DNA of 64,000 nucleotides. Origin: JBBQZP01 sp038207585 (GTDB lineage: Bacteria > Pseudomonadota > Alphaproteobacteria > Rhodobacterales > Rhodobacteraceae). Position numbers and translations under genes: made by a program. The first letter of the stretch is position 1. Every line of letters begins with the position of its first letter. Below, piece by piece: positions 48,134 to 58,900 of the stretch. The DNA is taken from contig JBBQZP010000023.1 of NCBI GenBank assembly GCA_038207585.1, positions 9,653 to 73,652 of the forward strand. The letters are read 5' to 3'. Under the pieces are notes generated by a model that saw only the letters and a list, made by a program, of their open reading frames with translations, did no database searches and was not told the origin of the DNA.

Positions 48134-49578
48134 GAGGCGCTCCTTCTTCTCAGGACATAGCGCGACCCTGCCGCGCGCAGTTCGGGCACCATAAGGCCTG
48201 CCATCATGACATATGCAGCACTGAAAACCGCCGTTCCCGCCAGAAGACGGGCAAGTTCGGACCCGGCGTGCGCATAAAGCACAAAGAACGCGGCCGCAGA
48301 CGCAACACCTGCACACAGGAAAGCGGGCGCCAACGACTGCAACGTATCCTGCACCGTGATGTTCACGACCCGCCGAGTGACGATATAGGTCGGGATGAAC
48401 CGAAGGATCGCCAGCACCAGTTGTGCGATTGCAACAGCGGTGATGCCAAACGGAACGGCCGCACAGATCACCACCACGAACATCGGCAGGTTGATCAATG
48501 ACACGCGGAACAACAACTCGGTCCGGTTGACGGCCTTGAGCAACTTGCCGGGCACCATGTTCAAGGTGCTGATCGCGAACGACAGGGCAATGAACTGCAT
48601 CGGCACAACCATGTCATACCACTTGGGCGGGTAGAGAACATGCACCAACGGCCCCGACATGACTGCAATCAGCGCCCCCACCCCAAACATCAGCAAAGCG
48701 CAATAGCGTAGCGACTGCGAGTAGTAGTGCCGCAGCATTTCAGGTTCGGCCTGAAGTTTCGACATGACCGGATGCAACACCGACCCGGCGACGGTGGTAA
48801 AGTTCTTGATCCCCATTTCCGGAATCCGGAACGCAAGCGCATAAATGCCAAGGGCGGCCGGCCCCAGAAACTTGCCGATCAGCAGATTGTCCAGAAGGCG
48901 TGGCGTGGCGTTGATCGTCTCGGCCCCGATCAGGTGTGATCCATAGCGGAAAACCGACCGGATCGACGCCATGTCAGGCATACGGTCCGGTCGCCACGGG
49001 CGGATGAACAAAAGGGCGATCGACCCGGCGATCCCGCCCGCAAGATAGCCAATGACCAGCGCCCAGACCCCATATCCCATGAGCGCCAGTGCGATCGACA
49101 CAAGTCCCTTTGCAAGACCACGAATGACATCAGGCAATATCTTGTCGCGCAGTCGAAGCTCCCGGTACAGGAAGCTCATGTTGACCGTGGTCGAGGCGGT
49201 GATGACCAGCGATATCGCGATGGTGCCAAGCAGGCCTTTCAACATGGGCAGCGCATAGGCTGTGGCAACCAGATCGGCCGCCCCCCACAGGATCAGCGCC
49301 ATCATGCATGACATGCCCAGAGCACAGTAGAAAACCGCGTTTGCTATCTCGTCGACCCTGTCGCGCGCAGAAATCAGCGCAGACCCAAGCCCGAATTGCG
49401 AGATGATCTCGAAATATCCCATGATCGCAAGGCAGATCGCCATCAAGCCGAACTCGGCAGGACTGACGTATCGGGCGATGATGATCACTGCGACAAGATT
49501 GAGCACCTTGGTCGACAGAAACGAAACGTAAGCCCAAGCCATATTGGAGGTCGTCGCTTTAGCCGACGAAAAAGACAT
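48130..49578 (-). CDS. Wzx-type oligosaccharide flippase (PST family)
   Basis: This 482-residue polytopic protein has 12-14 predicted spans. Its first half (SFLSTKVLNLVAVIIIARYV, PAEFGLMAICLAIMGYFEII, FLYRELRLRD) is typical of Wzx/polysaccharide transporters that flip lipid-linked repeat units. The start at 49578 has AGAAGGA about 8 bases upstream; a TTG six codons earlier is less likely. It is the first gene of a leftward operon: flippase, two sulfotransferases, polymerase. Together these define a Wzx/Wzy-dependent pathway. Confidence 0.9.
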   Translation of the reverse strand: MSFSSAKATTSNMAWAYVSFLSTKVLNLVAVIIIARYVSPAEFGLMAICLAIMGYFEIISQFGLGSALISARDRVDEIANAVFYCALGMSCMMALILWGAADLVATAYALPMLKGLLGTIAISLVITASTTVNMSFLYRELRLRDKILPDVIRGLAKGLVSIALALMGYGVWALVIGYLAGGIAGSIALLFIRPWRPDRMPDMASIRSVFRYGSHLIGAETINATPRLLDNLLIGKFLGPAALGIYALAFRIPEMGIKNFTTVAGSVLHPVMSKLQAEPEMLRHYYSQSLRYCALLMFGVGALIAVMSGPLVHVLYPPKWYDMVVPMQFIALSFAISTLNMVPGKLLKAVNRTELLFRVSLINLPMFVVVICAAVPFGITAVAIAQLVLAILRFIPTYIVTRRVVNITVQDTLQSLAPAFLCAGVASAAAFFVLYAHAGSELARLLAGTAVFSAAYVMMAGLMVPELRAAGSRYVLRRRSAS

Positions 49579-49933
49579 AGACACGATCCTTCTCAAAAAA
49601 ACCGGCGCGCAAGCTCGCCGTATCGATCAATAAAAATGCAATGCGGCTCAAAGAGGGGCTGACTTGAACGAACATACGAATCGCATTATTATACGTCGAT
49701 TGAGTATCCTTTCCAGTTTAAATACTGCCTCATTAATAGGTAGCTTCTTGCGTGAACGCACAACATGTTGACGCGACGCATCGTACGAACAAGCGGAAAT
49801 CGCAATCGGTGCCATACGCGGCAATTGCGATGATCTGACCTGTTGTCGGATCGGCTGGCCGATGTTACGGAAGAACGACTATGAGATTGAAAACCATGAA
49901 TTTATGCTCATACTGCTGTTATCTTAGAGGTTG
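49579..49933. other. Divergent AT-rich regulatory region in the exopolysaccharide cluster
   Basis: This stretch of 355 bases lies between the leftward flippase operon and the rightward Wzz-like gene. No gene is seen. It contains the inverted repeat ATCGCAAT (49799-49806) / ATTGCGAT (49824-49831), 17 bases apart, and AT-rich blocks at 49686-49740 and 49880-49925. These are candidates for operator and promoters for both operons. Confidence 0.45.
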
Positions 49934-51103
49934 GTGTACATTTTGAATCGCATTCGTCTGGCCGTCGTTGTATTTTTATGCGTGCTTGCGCCTCTGGCGT
50001 TCTATGCCGTGAAACAGGACAAAATGTATGAGGCGCGCGCGCTCATACTTTTTGCGCTCGGGTGGGAATATACCTATGTACCAGAGGCAAATCAGGCGGG
50101 TGCAAAGGCGCCCAACACCGGTGACTTCGAAGGTTTCGTGAACGCGGAAATGTTGCTTCTGGACAATCCGCAGCTGGTCCGGTCCGCGCTTGAGACGGTA
50201 ACTCTTTCAAAGGTTTACCCGGATCTTCCGAATACGGAAGAAGGGATGCTTGCGGGCATCCTTGCATTGGATGCGGCGACGGGTGTGGAGCTTATCACGG
50301 GGTCGTACGTTGTAAAGGTTGCGGTGCGTCACCCTGATCCGTTGATTGCGGCCGAGCTTACGAACGCAATGACGACGGCATTTCTGGAATTGCGTCGCGG
50401 GTTGTACAGCGGGCCCGAGATCCGTTCAATCACCCAAAGGCTCAAGTCCGCACGAATGGATTCGGATCTGATTGATTCCCAGATTTCCGATATAGTTGGA
50501 TCTCCGGATCCGACCGCCTTTGAAGCAAAGCTTGAGACGATTGGCCGCGACCAGCTGCAGATGACATCGGATTTGCGCGAATCGTCATTGATGCTGATCG
50601 GATTGAAAGAGCGGCACATCAAGCTTCAAAATCAGCTCGGTCAGGATAGCGAGCTTCTGGACACCGATGTTGCAATCGCGGAAAATGAAGCACGGGTTGG
50701 ATATCTTGACGAACAGATTTCAACGAATGCCGCTGAGATAAGCAAGATGTCGGCCATTATGCCGCGCGTGCGATGGCTGGGCGAAAGCCAGAAGCAGCAA
50801 GCCAACCGGACAGTCGAACTTGAAATGCGGCTGCGTGATGCGAAGGCTGTTGCCGCGTCCGGTTTCGACAACGTGCGCGTGATTGAATCCGGTGTTCCGC
50901 CCCTGCGGCCGATCAGCATGCCGCTTTCGACGCGGCTGATACTGTCAGCCATTGTCGCCTTGGTCGCTGCCTTTGCTGCCTTTGCAATATCGGTACTTTT
51001 TGGATCCGACCGGATGCGTCGATCCGGATTTGCCGCAAACCGGGATTTCTTTTACGGCGGCGCGCAACGAGAGTCCGAAATATCGCGCACCTTTGTAAAA
51101 TGA
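49934..51103 (+). CDS. Wzz-like chain-length/co-polymerase protein
   Basis: This protein of about 389 residues has an N-terminal membrane span (RIRLAVVVFLCVLAPLAF), a large periplasmic, partly coiled-coil domain (about 30-330) and a second span (STRLILSAIVALVAAFAAFA), the Wzz/PCP topology. A short cytoplasmic tail (DRMRRSGFAANRDFFYGG) has no kinase domain. It should set chain length in the Wzy pathway. The start is uncertain: GTG at 49934, TTG at 49931 or TTG at 49943, all near TTAGAGG. The next gene, a glycosyltransferase, follows in the same direction. Confidence 0.8.
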   Translation: MYILNRIRLAVVVFLCVLAPLAFYAVKQDKMYEARALILFALGWEYTYVPEANQAGAKAPNTGDFEGFVNAEMLLLDNPQLVRSALETVTLSKVYPDLPNTEEGMLAGILALDAATGVELITGSYVVKVAVRHPDPLIAAELTNAMTTAFLELRRGLYSGPEIRSITQRLKSARMDSDLIDSQISDIVGSPDPTAFEAKLETIGRDQLQMTSDLRESSLMLIGLKERHIKLQNQLGQDSELLDTDVAIAENEARVGYLDEQISTNAAEISKMSAIMPRVRWLGESQKQQANRTVELEMRLRDAKAVAASGFDNVRVIESGVPPLRPISMPLSTRLILSAIVALVAAFAAFAISVLFGSDRMRRSGFAANRDFFYGGAQRESEISRTFVK

Positions 51104-51161
51104 CGTTCCGTGAGTGTGGCAGGACAGGCGCTTGTCTGACCAGCACAGTTACAGCCTAGGG

Positions 51162-52394
51162 ATGGACGATCCGGCGATGGAAAAGGCCAATCCGGCGATA
51201 CCCCAAAAAGTCACAGCCGGCGCGCCAGCGGTCGCGCCGTTGCAGCTTGGCTATGTGATTGACACGCTCGTCACCGGTGGCGCTGAGCGGCTTGTTCTGA
51301 CCTTCGCCGAAACGGTGCGGCACCGGGATGATGTTGCGCTGACGGTTTTTGTTCTGAACGACGGCCAGACACAATTTCGCGACTACATCGAGGGCCTTGG
51401 CACCCGGGTCGTCACCCTGCCGGGGCGGAACCTTGTGGATTTTGGTCGGTTTTTGCGCCTGATCCGGGCCTTGAAGCAAGCCCGGATCGAATATGTTCAC
51501 GGCCACTTGGCCTCATCGACAACGCTTGGGTCTTTTGCCGCGTTCTATCTGAGAATTCCGTTCGTTACGACGATACACAACGTACGCCCCAGCGTCCAAA
51601 GGGTGCGACCCGTCCGACGGTTTCTCTATTGGGCGGCGCTGCGACTGCCCGGTGTCAAGCTGATCGCCGTGGGAAAAGCCGTTGCCGAGGCGATCCGAAC
51701 CGGTGAAGGTTTGTCCGGCAGCACCGTCGTGGCGAATGCGGTTTCGCCAAATGTCGTGGCACCGGCTGGCGCACGGGAGGCGATGCGCCGTGAATTGGGG
51801 TTGCAAGACCGCGACATTGCGCTGGTCTGCGTGGGGGCCATCATCGGGCAGAAGGCCCACGACGTTCTGTTTGACGCATTTGCACTGATTGCTGCACGGG
51901 ATGACCGGGCCATCTTGCTGATCGTCGGTGATGCCCGCGAACCCGACAGAATGGATCGACTGGCAAAACAGACAAAGGCGCTTGGCATTGATGGCCGCGT
52001 CCGGTTTCTGGGGATGCGACGCGACATTCCCGAAATCCTTGCGGCGAGCGATATCTTTGTCAGTTCCTCGGATTGGGAGGGGGCGCCGGTGTCACTGCTT
52101 GAGGCTATGGCAAATGGATTACCGTCGGTTGTCACCGATGTTGGTGAAAACCGGCTTGTTTTGCAGGATACAGGTTCGGTTCTGGTGCCGACACGCAATC
52201 CCGAAGCTTTGGCGAACGGAATCTTTGAACTGATCCGTGACGAGGATCGGTGCCGCGAAACGTCTGGACATGTGCGCCGATTGGCTTTGGGGAAATACGG
52301 CGCCGACGCCTGGGTTGAGCATCTGCTTGATTTCTATGCACGAACCGGCCAACGGAGCGACTGGCATCACCCCGCTGCGACGCAAGACGACTAG
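51162..52394 (+). CDS. Glycosyltransferase family 4
   Basis: This 410-residue GT-B enzyme opens LGYVIDTLVTGGAERLVLTF and has the donor-site phrases ALVCVGAIIGQKAHDVLFDA and IFVSSSDWEGAPVSLLEAMANG (E-x7-E). The start is taken at 51162; an ATG at 51177 is also possible and better spaced from TAGGGA. It follows the Wzz-like gene and is convergent with the ExoF-like gene, 29 bases between stops. It probably adds one sugar of the repeat. Confidence 0.88.
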   Translation: MDDPAMEKANPAIPQKVTAGAPAVAPLQLGYVIDTLVTGGAERLVLTFAETVRHRDDVALTVFVLNDGQTQFRDYIEGLGTRVVTLPGRNLVDFGRFLRLIRALKQARIEYVHGHLASSTTLGSFAAFYLRIPFVTTIHNVRPSVQRVRPVRRFLYWAALRLPGVKLIAVGKAVAEAIRTGEGLSGSTVVANAVSPNVVAPAGAREAMRRELGLQDRDIALVCVGAIIGQKAHDVLFDAFALIAARDDRAILLIVGDAREPDRMDRLAKQTKALGIDGRVRFLGMRRDIPEILAASDIFVSSSDWEGAPVSLLEAMANGLPSVVTDVGENRLVLQDTGSVLVPTRNPEALANGIFELIRDEDRCRETSGHVRRLALGKYGADAWVEHLLDFYARTGQRSDWHHPAATQDD

Positions 52395-52423
52395 TTGGAT
52401 CTACGTCTTCGGATGCAACCGTC

Positions 52424-53599
52424 CTACTGCGTTTGAACTTCGAAACGCACCATCACAACGTCGTCCGGCCCAAGCGGCGTTGTCAGACCGGCGACGGTTG
52501 GCGTGGCCGAGCCTGATTTGTAGACCTCGTACACTGTTGCGATAATATCAGCACCCAGGCTTTGCGCGGCCGCCGGGTTCACGGTCTGAAGATACTGAAG
52601 GCTCGCTTCAAGTTCATTGCGGGCAAGCAAGACCTGCTGGTCCGCGTTGATCTTGTCGTCGAGAATATTGTATTCGTATTTCATCTGCTCAACGCTGAAT
52701 TCACTGTCCGCATTTGCAGCCGTCTGCCGGGCGCGGGCCTCAAACGCTGCGGCTTCCAGTGCGTCCGCCCGGAAACTGTCCATCTTGACCTGCAAATCAA
52801 GGGTCTGTTCGCGCCGCACCAATCCGCGTTCCGCCAGATCTGTGACCGTGTTCAGCTGTTCTTCCGTGGCTCTCAGCTGACTGTCGATCAGGTCGCGGCG
52901 CTGCATGAAGAGTTTGGCTTCGTCATTGGCCAGTGTCTTCTTGCGTTCGGCACCTTCTGAAAACCGCTCGCTCAGCAGGCGCCGCAGACCGATCAGGTCG
53001 ATCTGATTGGTCAACGTATCGTCGACGACGTTCTGCTCCGGTGCAGGGGTCTGACCGGCAAGCCGCGCAAGCTCTGCGTCCAGCCCATCGCGCTCGGCCT
53101 CGGCAAATTTCAAATGCGTCTGAGATTCCAGAACGCGGCGGCGGGCGGCGTCAATCTCACGATCAAAACTCGCCTCTGCAGCCTGTCGTTCAAACCCGCC
53201 GGCCAGAGCGACAGCTTTCATAACGTTCATACCGGGACTGTAGGCATAGGAACCCGGGGTCTGGACCGAGCCGAGAACAAAAATCTTCCGGAATTCGGCA
53301 ATGTCGACCAGCGCGGATTCCTTGCTGGAAAACTTTTCGGCAGCTCGTTCGACGATGCGGTCCTCGATCATGGTGAATGTCGCCCCGACCGCCGGAATCT
53401 CGCCCAGAAGATGCAAAACGACATTGCCGTCGGCGCGCACCGTGAAGGTGCCCGAAATCTCGGGCTTGCCGTAAACCGACACTGTCAGCTTGTCGCCCAC
53501 CTGTACCTGATAATCGGGCAGACCTTGCGTGAACGCGGGCATTGCAAACAGCGTAGTGAAAACCAACCAGAGCAGGGCAATCAACCTTTTAACGGCCAT
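52424..53599 (-). CDS. ExoF-like polysaccharide export protein (Poly_export + SLBB + coiled coil)
   Basis: This 391-residue secreted protein has a signal peptide (MAVKRLIALLWLVF, cleavage near AFTQG) and no lipobox. A polysaccharide export domain comes first (YQVQVGDKLTVSVYGKPEIS), then an SLBB domain (VFVLGSVQTPGSYAYSPGMN). A long helical coiled coil follows (about 150-330, ERDGLDAELARLAGQ to NILDDKINADQQ). This layout matches ExoF of rhizobial succinoglycan synthesis rather than Wza. It should link the inner-membrane machinery to outer-membrane export. AGGAA lies 8 bases before the start, and the gene overlaps the upstream glycosyltransferase by 11 bases. Confidence 0.85.
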   Translation of the reverse strand: MAVKRLIALLWLVFTTLFAMPAFTQGLPDYQVQVGDKLTVSVYGKPEISGTFTVRADGNVVLHLLGEIPAVGATFTMIEDRIVERAAEKFSSKESALVDIAEFRKIFVLGSVQTPGSYAYSPGMNVMKAVALAGGFERQAAEASFDREIDAARRRVLESQTHLKFAEAERDGLDAELARLAGQTPAPEQNVVDDTLTNQIDLIGLRRLLSERFSEGAERKKTLANDEAKLFMQRRDLIDSQLRATEEQLNTVTDLAERGLVRREQTLDLQVKMDSFRADALEAAAFEARARQTAANADSEFSVEQMKYEYNILDDKINADQQVLLARNELEASLQYLQTVNPAAAQSLGADIIATVYEVYKSGSATPTVAGLTTPLGPDDVVMVRFEVQTQ

Positions 53600-54767
53600 T
53601 TGGAAGTTCCTTTGCCTGGGGCGATGGTACGCGGACATCCACGGCCCGGCGATGTGCCCGGTCGGGCTCCAGGATTGTATCATAAAGTTCAAAGATGCGG
53701 CGACGCATTGCATCGCTGTCGAAGGATTTGGCGACCGTTTTCCGTGCCGCACGCCCCAGCCGAACGCGGGCCTCGTCATCGTTCAGAAAACCGGCAATCG
53801 CCGCAGCCAAGGCAGCGGGGTTCACAGCTGGAACAAGCGCGCCATTCACCCCGTTTTCAACCACATCGGGTATGCCGCCAACAGCAGTTGCGACGACGGC
53901 GCGGCTCATCGCCATTCCCTCCAGCAGGACCATCGGCAAACCTTCCCAGCGCGATGAAATCGCAAGCACGTCCACCGCCGCCAGAAGTTGCGGCATCTGG
54001 CTGATTTCGCCGGTCAGTATGATCCGGTCACGCAGCGGGCCTGCGGCGTCGATCGCAGCTGCAATCCTGTCACGAAGTGTCCCGCCACCAACGATCAGGA
54101 AATAGGGTTCTGGCTTCAGGTCCGCCAACGCGACGGCCGCCTTGATGAAATTGTCGTGGTCTTTTTGCAGGGTCAGGCTTCCGATCACCGCCACTACCGG
54201 AGCATCGGCCGGCACGCCGAATTGTGTCAGATCCATCGGCTGACACAGCGGGTCGAACTGCACAAGGTCGATACCATTCACGATCGTCATGATCCGGTCA
54301 CGGCGATACCCGGAATACTTTCCCACATGGTCGGCAACCCGGTCGGACACGGCAATGCACGCGTCTGCCTTTCCAACCGCAATGCGGTAAAGCGCGCTCA
54401 TGAACCGGTTGCGGCGCCACGGGTCGGTGTTGTGCAAAGTGATCAGGCGTCGTATCCCGGTCAGCCGCGCCGCCATCTGGCCGATGAGGTCACTTTTGAC
54501 AAGATGTGTGTGGACGATATCGGGCCGCAAGCGGCGCATGAGAGACAGCGTACGAAACAGGGCCATCGGATCGCGTAATCCGCGGTGGCTCAGTCGGGTC
54601 ATCGCAACGCCACGTTCGGCAATCCGCTTTTCCAGCGGGCCTGGGGTAAAATAGGCGACATGCGCGACATCACCGCGTGCGTGGACCGCATCAAGCAGTC
54701 CCAGAAGCAGCATTTCCGCACCGCCGATCTTGAGACTGTCGATGATGTAGAGGATGCGTTGGCTCAC
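53589..54767 (-). CDS. Glycosyltransferase family 4
   Basis: This 392-residue GT-B enzyme starts RILYIIDSLKIGGAEMLLLG and has PVVAVIGSLTLQKDHDNFIKA and LAISSRWEGLPMVLLEGMAM (E-x7-E), typical of family 4. Its end overlaps the ExoF-like gene by 11 bases and its start overlaps the upstream glycosyltransferase by 4 bases, so the three genes belong to one leftward operon with the giant protein and ExoY. The donor is unknown. Confidence 0.9.
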   Translation of the reverse strand: MSQRILYIIDSLKIGGAEMLLLGLLDAVHARGDVAHVAYFTPGPLEKRIAERGVAMTRLSHRGLRDPMALFRTLSLMRRLRPDIVHTHLVKSDLIGQMAARLTGIRRLITLHNTDPWRRNRFMSALYRIAVGKADACIAVSDRVADHVGKYSGYRRDRIMTIVNGIDLVQFDPLCQPMDLTQFGVPADAPVVAVIGSLTLQKDHDNFIKAAVALADLKPEPYFLIVGGGTLRDRIAAAIDAAGPLRDRIILTGEISQMPQLLAAVDVLAISSRWEGLPMVLLEGMAMSRAVVATAVGGIPDVVENGVNGALVPAVNPAALAAAIAGFLNDDEARVRLGRAARKTVAKSFDSDAMRRRIFELYDTILEPDRAHRRAVDVRVPSPQAKELPNGR

Positions 54768-55957
54768 CAGGCGGGCTCCAGTTCCACGGGCTTTGCAATC
54801 ACAGTACGGGGCAGATGCGCCGCGATCCGATGGGCAACTGCGTCCCAGGTGAACTGAGTTGCGCGGTCAAGCGCGGCAACGCCCAATTCCCGGCAGTGTT
54901 CGGCATTGTCCAGCGTTTCAAAAAGCGCGTCAGCCAGCCCTTGGACATCGCCCGCAGATGCAAGCCGTCCGGTCTTGTTCTGCGATACAATTGCACCGAT
55001 ATCTCCGACGTTTGTCGCCACTACGGGCAGGCCGAATTGCATGGCTTCGACAAAGACAATGCCGAACGGCTCCAGCCGCGATGGCATGCAAAAGCAGGAT
55101 GCGGCATGGTAATGCTCTTCAATTTCCTTTAGCGGGAGACGGCCCAGGATCTCGACCCCGGCCTCCTGGATGTCGGGAGAGCAGCCGATGATCGTAAGCG
55201 TAACGTCGGGGATTTGCGCCTTGAGCAGTTTGAACGCCGCGATCAGTTCGGGGCCGCCCTTGCGCTCCCAATCGACACCGACAAACACAATCTTGCGGCG
55301 CGCATATCGTTTGACCGAGGTATCCACCGGACGCACAGGCACCACCGATGCACCGGCCCCGATGGCCGACGCCTTGTCTTCGGGGATGCCGTATTCCGTG
55401 GTCAGAAGTCTGCGAACGCTCGGGCCGAAGGTGAAGACATGCTTTGCATCAGTGTAGATTGCGCGTTCGCATTGCAGCCATTCTGCGCTGGGTTTGCCGA
55501 CCGCATCGCGCCGGTCTTGCCCACCAGCAAGGGCGACATGATCCGTGTAGACAAAATTTGGAACCCCGGGAAACGCCGCATTGAACAGCGATTGGGTTTG
55601 AAAGGTAAACGCAAAATTCTGCCCCGCAAACTGCCGCTGGATCAGCGATTGAACATGCGCGTAATACGCCCGCGACCGTGCCAGCCGGTAGCGCATCTTT
55701 TCACGCGACGTCCAGGTTGAAAATCCGTACTCCTGCTGCATGCCAATAAGGCAGCGGGCGTAGGGGCCATAACCGTCACGCAACGCCTGAGCTGTATCAA
55801 ATTTTTCGAACTCGACCTCGGGCAGCACTTTCTGCAACGCTGCAAACAGCTGCGCATTGATGTGGGAAAAACTGCCGCGGGTCGCGTACAGAGCCCGAAT
55901 GGGTTCTGCACGGCCCGGCGCAGCCTCAAAATTCTGGGAATTATACAAGCAACCCAT
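54764..55957 (-). CDS. Glycosyltransferase family 4-like
   Basis: This protein of about 397 residues has a less typical N-terminal domain (IRALYATRGSFSHINAQLFA) and a clear donor domain: RRKIVFVGVDWERKGGPELI, VEILGRLPLKEIEEHYHAAS and CMPSRLEPFGIVFVEAMQFG (E-x7-E). The start at 55957 overlaps the end of the giant protein gene by 17 bases; no better start exists further in. It adds to the run of transferases for the exopolysaccharide. It is unusual that it is translationally coupled to a large secreted protein. Confidence 0.85.
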   Translation of the reverse strand: MGCLYNSQNFEAAPGRAEPIRALYATRGSFSHINAQLFAALQKVLPEVEFEKFDTAQALRDGYGPYARCLIGMQQEYGFSTWTSREKMRYRLARSRAYYAHVQSLIQRQFAGQNFAFTFQTQSLFNAAFPGVPNFVYTDHVALAGGQDRRDAVGKPSAEWLQCERAIYTDAKHVFTFGPSVRRLLTTEYGIPEDKASAIGAGASVVPVRPVDTSVKRYARRKIVFVGVDWERKGGPELIAAFKLLKAQIPDVTLTIIGCSPDIQEAGVEILGRLPLKEIEEHYHAASCFCMPSRLEPFGIVFVEAMQFGLPVVATNVGDIGAIVSQNKTGRLASAGDVQGLADALFETLDNAEHCRELGVAALDRATQFTWDAVAHRIAAHLPRTVIAKPVELEPAW

Positions 55958-58900
55958 CCACATAATTGAAGTCGAGATAGTCGATACGCAGCGGCTCGCC
56001 GCCATTGGGCGTTCCGGTCAGTGTCAACACATCGCCCGCATTCAACTGGATCGACGACAGAATGCGTTCGGCAGCCGCGTCGCCGTTCGCGTTGTTTCCT
56101 CCCGCATCGAGGTTCCACACGAAACTGTCGATCTCGGCCCCGTTCAGCAGAACTGACAACTGCGATTGACCATCTGCTTCGTCGTAATATCCAAGAGCGA
56201 TATCGTAAGTCCCTGCCGTCGCGCCAAAGGTCATGCTGGCAGATTGAACGCCACTTCCAGTGGCTTGCAGATATTGGTCAGACGACGCGTTGTTGTTGGT
56301 CTTGACAGCAAAACCCTGAATCACAGTAAGCGTTTCCGCCTCGATCCGGAACGGGTCCGGGCCTGGAGGGGCTGGGGCAAGGTCAACCGCAAAGCTTGCC
56401 AGCGATGACTGCGCAGCGATCGGGTTCCCGCTTGTGTCAAGCAAAGAGCCGCCGATCAAAGCCACGTTGTAGCTGCCATCGTCCGCAGCATCCCAAGTTC
56501 CGCCCGGTGCCGCCACCGTGTAGGTTGCGGTTCGGGGCGATCCGTCGGTGCCGCTGTTGACGCTTACGCCGGTGACGCTCAGCATACCACCCGGACCAGT
56601 GACCGTAATATCACTGACATCAATGCTAGAGAGGTCAACCGCAACATTGTCGGCATAGACTACTGTCACATCGGTCGTGGTCGTACCCGCCAAAACGCTG
56701 CCGATGTCCGGCGCCGAAGCCGATTGAACCGACGGCGCGGTCGTATCCCCACCAAGTGGCGTGAATTCAACGTAGTCGATCCGCAATGGCTCACCGCCGT
56801 TAGAGAAGCCCGCGAGTTCAAGAACATCACCGGCAGCAAAGTTGATGCCGGACAGGATATGCGTCGTGAAGGCGTCTCCGTTCGCGTTATTGCCGCCCGG
56901 ATCGGCATCCCAAACAAAGTTGTCGATTTCTACGCCATTCAGCCGAACCGAAAGCTGCGACTGCCCATCCGCCTCATCGTAATAAGCAATTCTCAGGTCA
57001 TAGCTGCCTGCATCTGCGGCGAAGGTATAATGCGCGACCTGTTCCGCCGAGCTACCGGCCTGCAAATACTGATCGGCCGATGCATTCGCGTTGTTCTTAA
57101 CAACGAACCCCTGCGTTATGGTGAAGGTTTCCGCCTCGATCCGGAAGGGATCGCCGACCTGCGTCGAGAAATTGGCCGCAAAGGTGGTCAGCAGCGGGTT
57201 TGCGGCAACCGCATTCCCACTTGTGTCAAGCACCTGGCCACCCGTAAGTGACACGGTGTAACTGCCCGTATCGGTTGCATCCCACGTTCCACCCGGTGCA
57301 GCTACCGTATAGGTCGCTGCCCGCGGCGAGCCGTCCGATCCGGTACTGACGCTGACACCCGTAACATTCAACGGGCCGGCGGGGCCGGATACCGTGATGT
57401 CAGCGATATCAATGCTGGAAACGTCGATCGCCACGTTGTCGGCAAAGACAACCGACACGGTGGTCGTCCCTGTGCCCAGATCCGCAGCGCTGATATCGGC
57501 TGCCGTCACCGATTGCACCATGGGCGCGGTATTGTCAGAGGCTGCGCTGTCAAACTTCAGGTAGATCGGCGACGTCACCGACCCAAGCGGCAGATTTCCA
57601 TTGAGCGGGTCGATGATGCTGGCAACCAGTGCAAGCGGGACCTCGTCCTCTCCCGAGAAATTGTAGGCTGCCACGCCCGAAATGTTGAAGACACTTGAAA
57701 TGTCCTGCGGACTGCCGGTCAGCGTGATGTCGACAGTCTGAACTTCTGCCGCGTTGTTCGCGGCAAAGTTCGAGGCGCGCAAGGCATCAAGCTGGGCATC
57801 AAGCTGCGGGGCATAGGCCTGATCCGATGCATTGCCATTGTAGAACTCATTCGTGATTGGCTGAATGATGCCTTTCACCAGGACAACCCGCATGACGGAA
57901 CCCGCAGGTCCGTCTACGACGACACTGAACGTATCAGCGTTGTAAGTACCAACGCCGCCCGCCACCAGGCCATTGACCTCAAGCGATCCCTGGATTCCCG
58001 GCGACGACTGTGAAGAGATGCCTTTCGCGCCGCCTTGCGTGTTCGTACCTTGCAACATGCCCGTGCTTGTTGAACCGTCTGCATAGGTCACGGTAAAGGT
58101 CGACCCGATCAATTCCGCACCTGAGACGCCACCGACGTCCCAGTTTGGGTTCGACCCCTGCGCAAGGACGGTTTTCTTTGCACCGGCGATCGAATTTGGA
58201 TCCATGTCAACAGAGAAGGTAATCGTTTCACCGGCCTGGAATCCGCCATTCACGCCCTGATCGAATGACAGTTCGATGCCTTCATAGCCCTGAATACCGC
58301 CCGCGCCGATATAGCTTGAAAGTGTCGGTGCGATGATACCCGTGCTGCCGTTGGAATCGATGGTGATCGGCTTGGAAACGGAATCTCCGGCCACACCGAA
58401 CGGATCGAAAACCGCATCCGTCAGAATGGCATTCGTCACATCAATCTGAACCTGTGTGACGACCTTGTCTCCAACATTGGTCAGCACGAAAGACCCCGGT
58501 CCGAAATTGGAAACCTGCACGTTGTTCGAGGTTTCGCGGATCGCCAGCGTTACGGCTCCGGTTCCGGTCGCAGCGTCATCGTCAAGAATCGTCACCACGC
58601 CGGTGCCGTCACCAATGCTCGCGCCACCGCCAAGAACAGACGTTATCGCAACCTCGAACGCCTCATCCGTCTCATCAATAGAATCGTTCAGAATCGTGAC
58701 CGTGATGCTGAGATCCGATGATCCGCCCACCATTTCCGTCGAACCGCTGTAAACGCCGGTCAGGGCGTTATAGGTCGCACCCGCAACAGTGTAGTCGACT
58801 TCGGGCGTGGCACCATTCGTCAGCGGCCGCACCTGATATTGGATCAGAACATCACTATCTACGGGGATCGTCGTATCCGCAGATATCGAGACCGTGACCG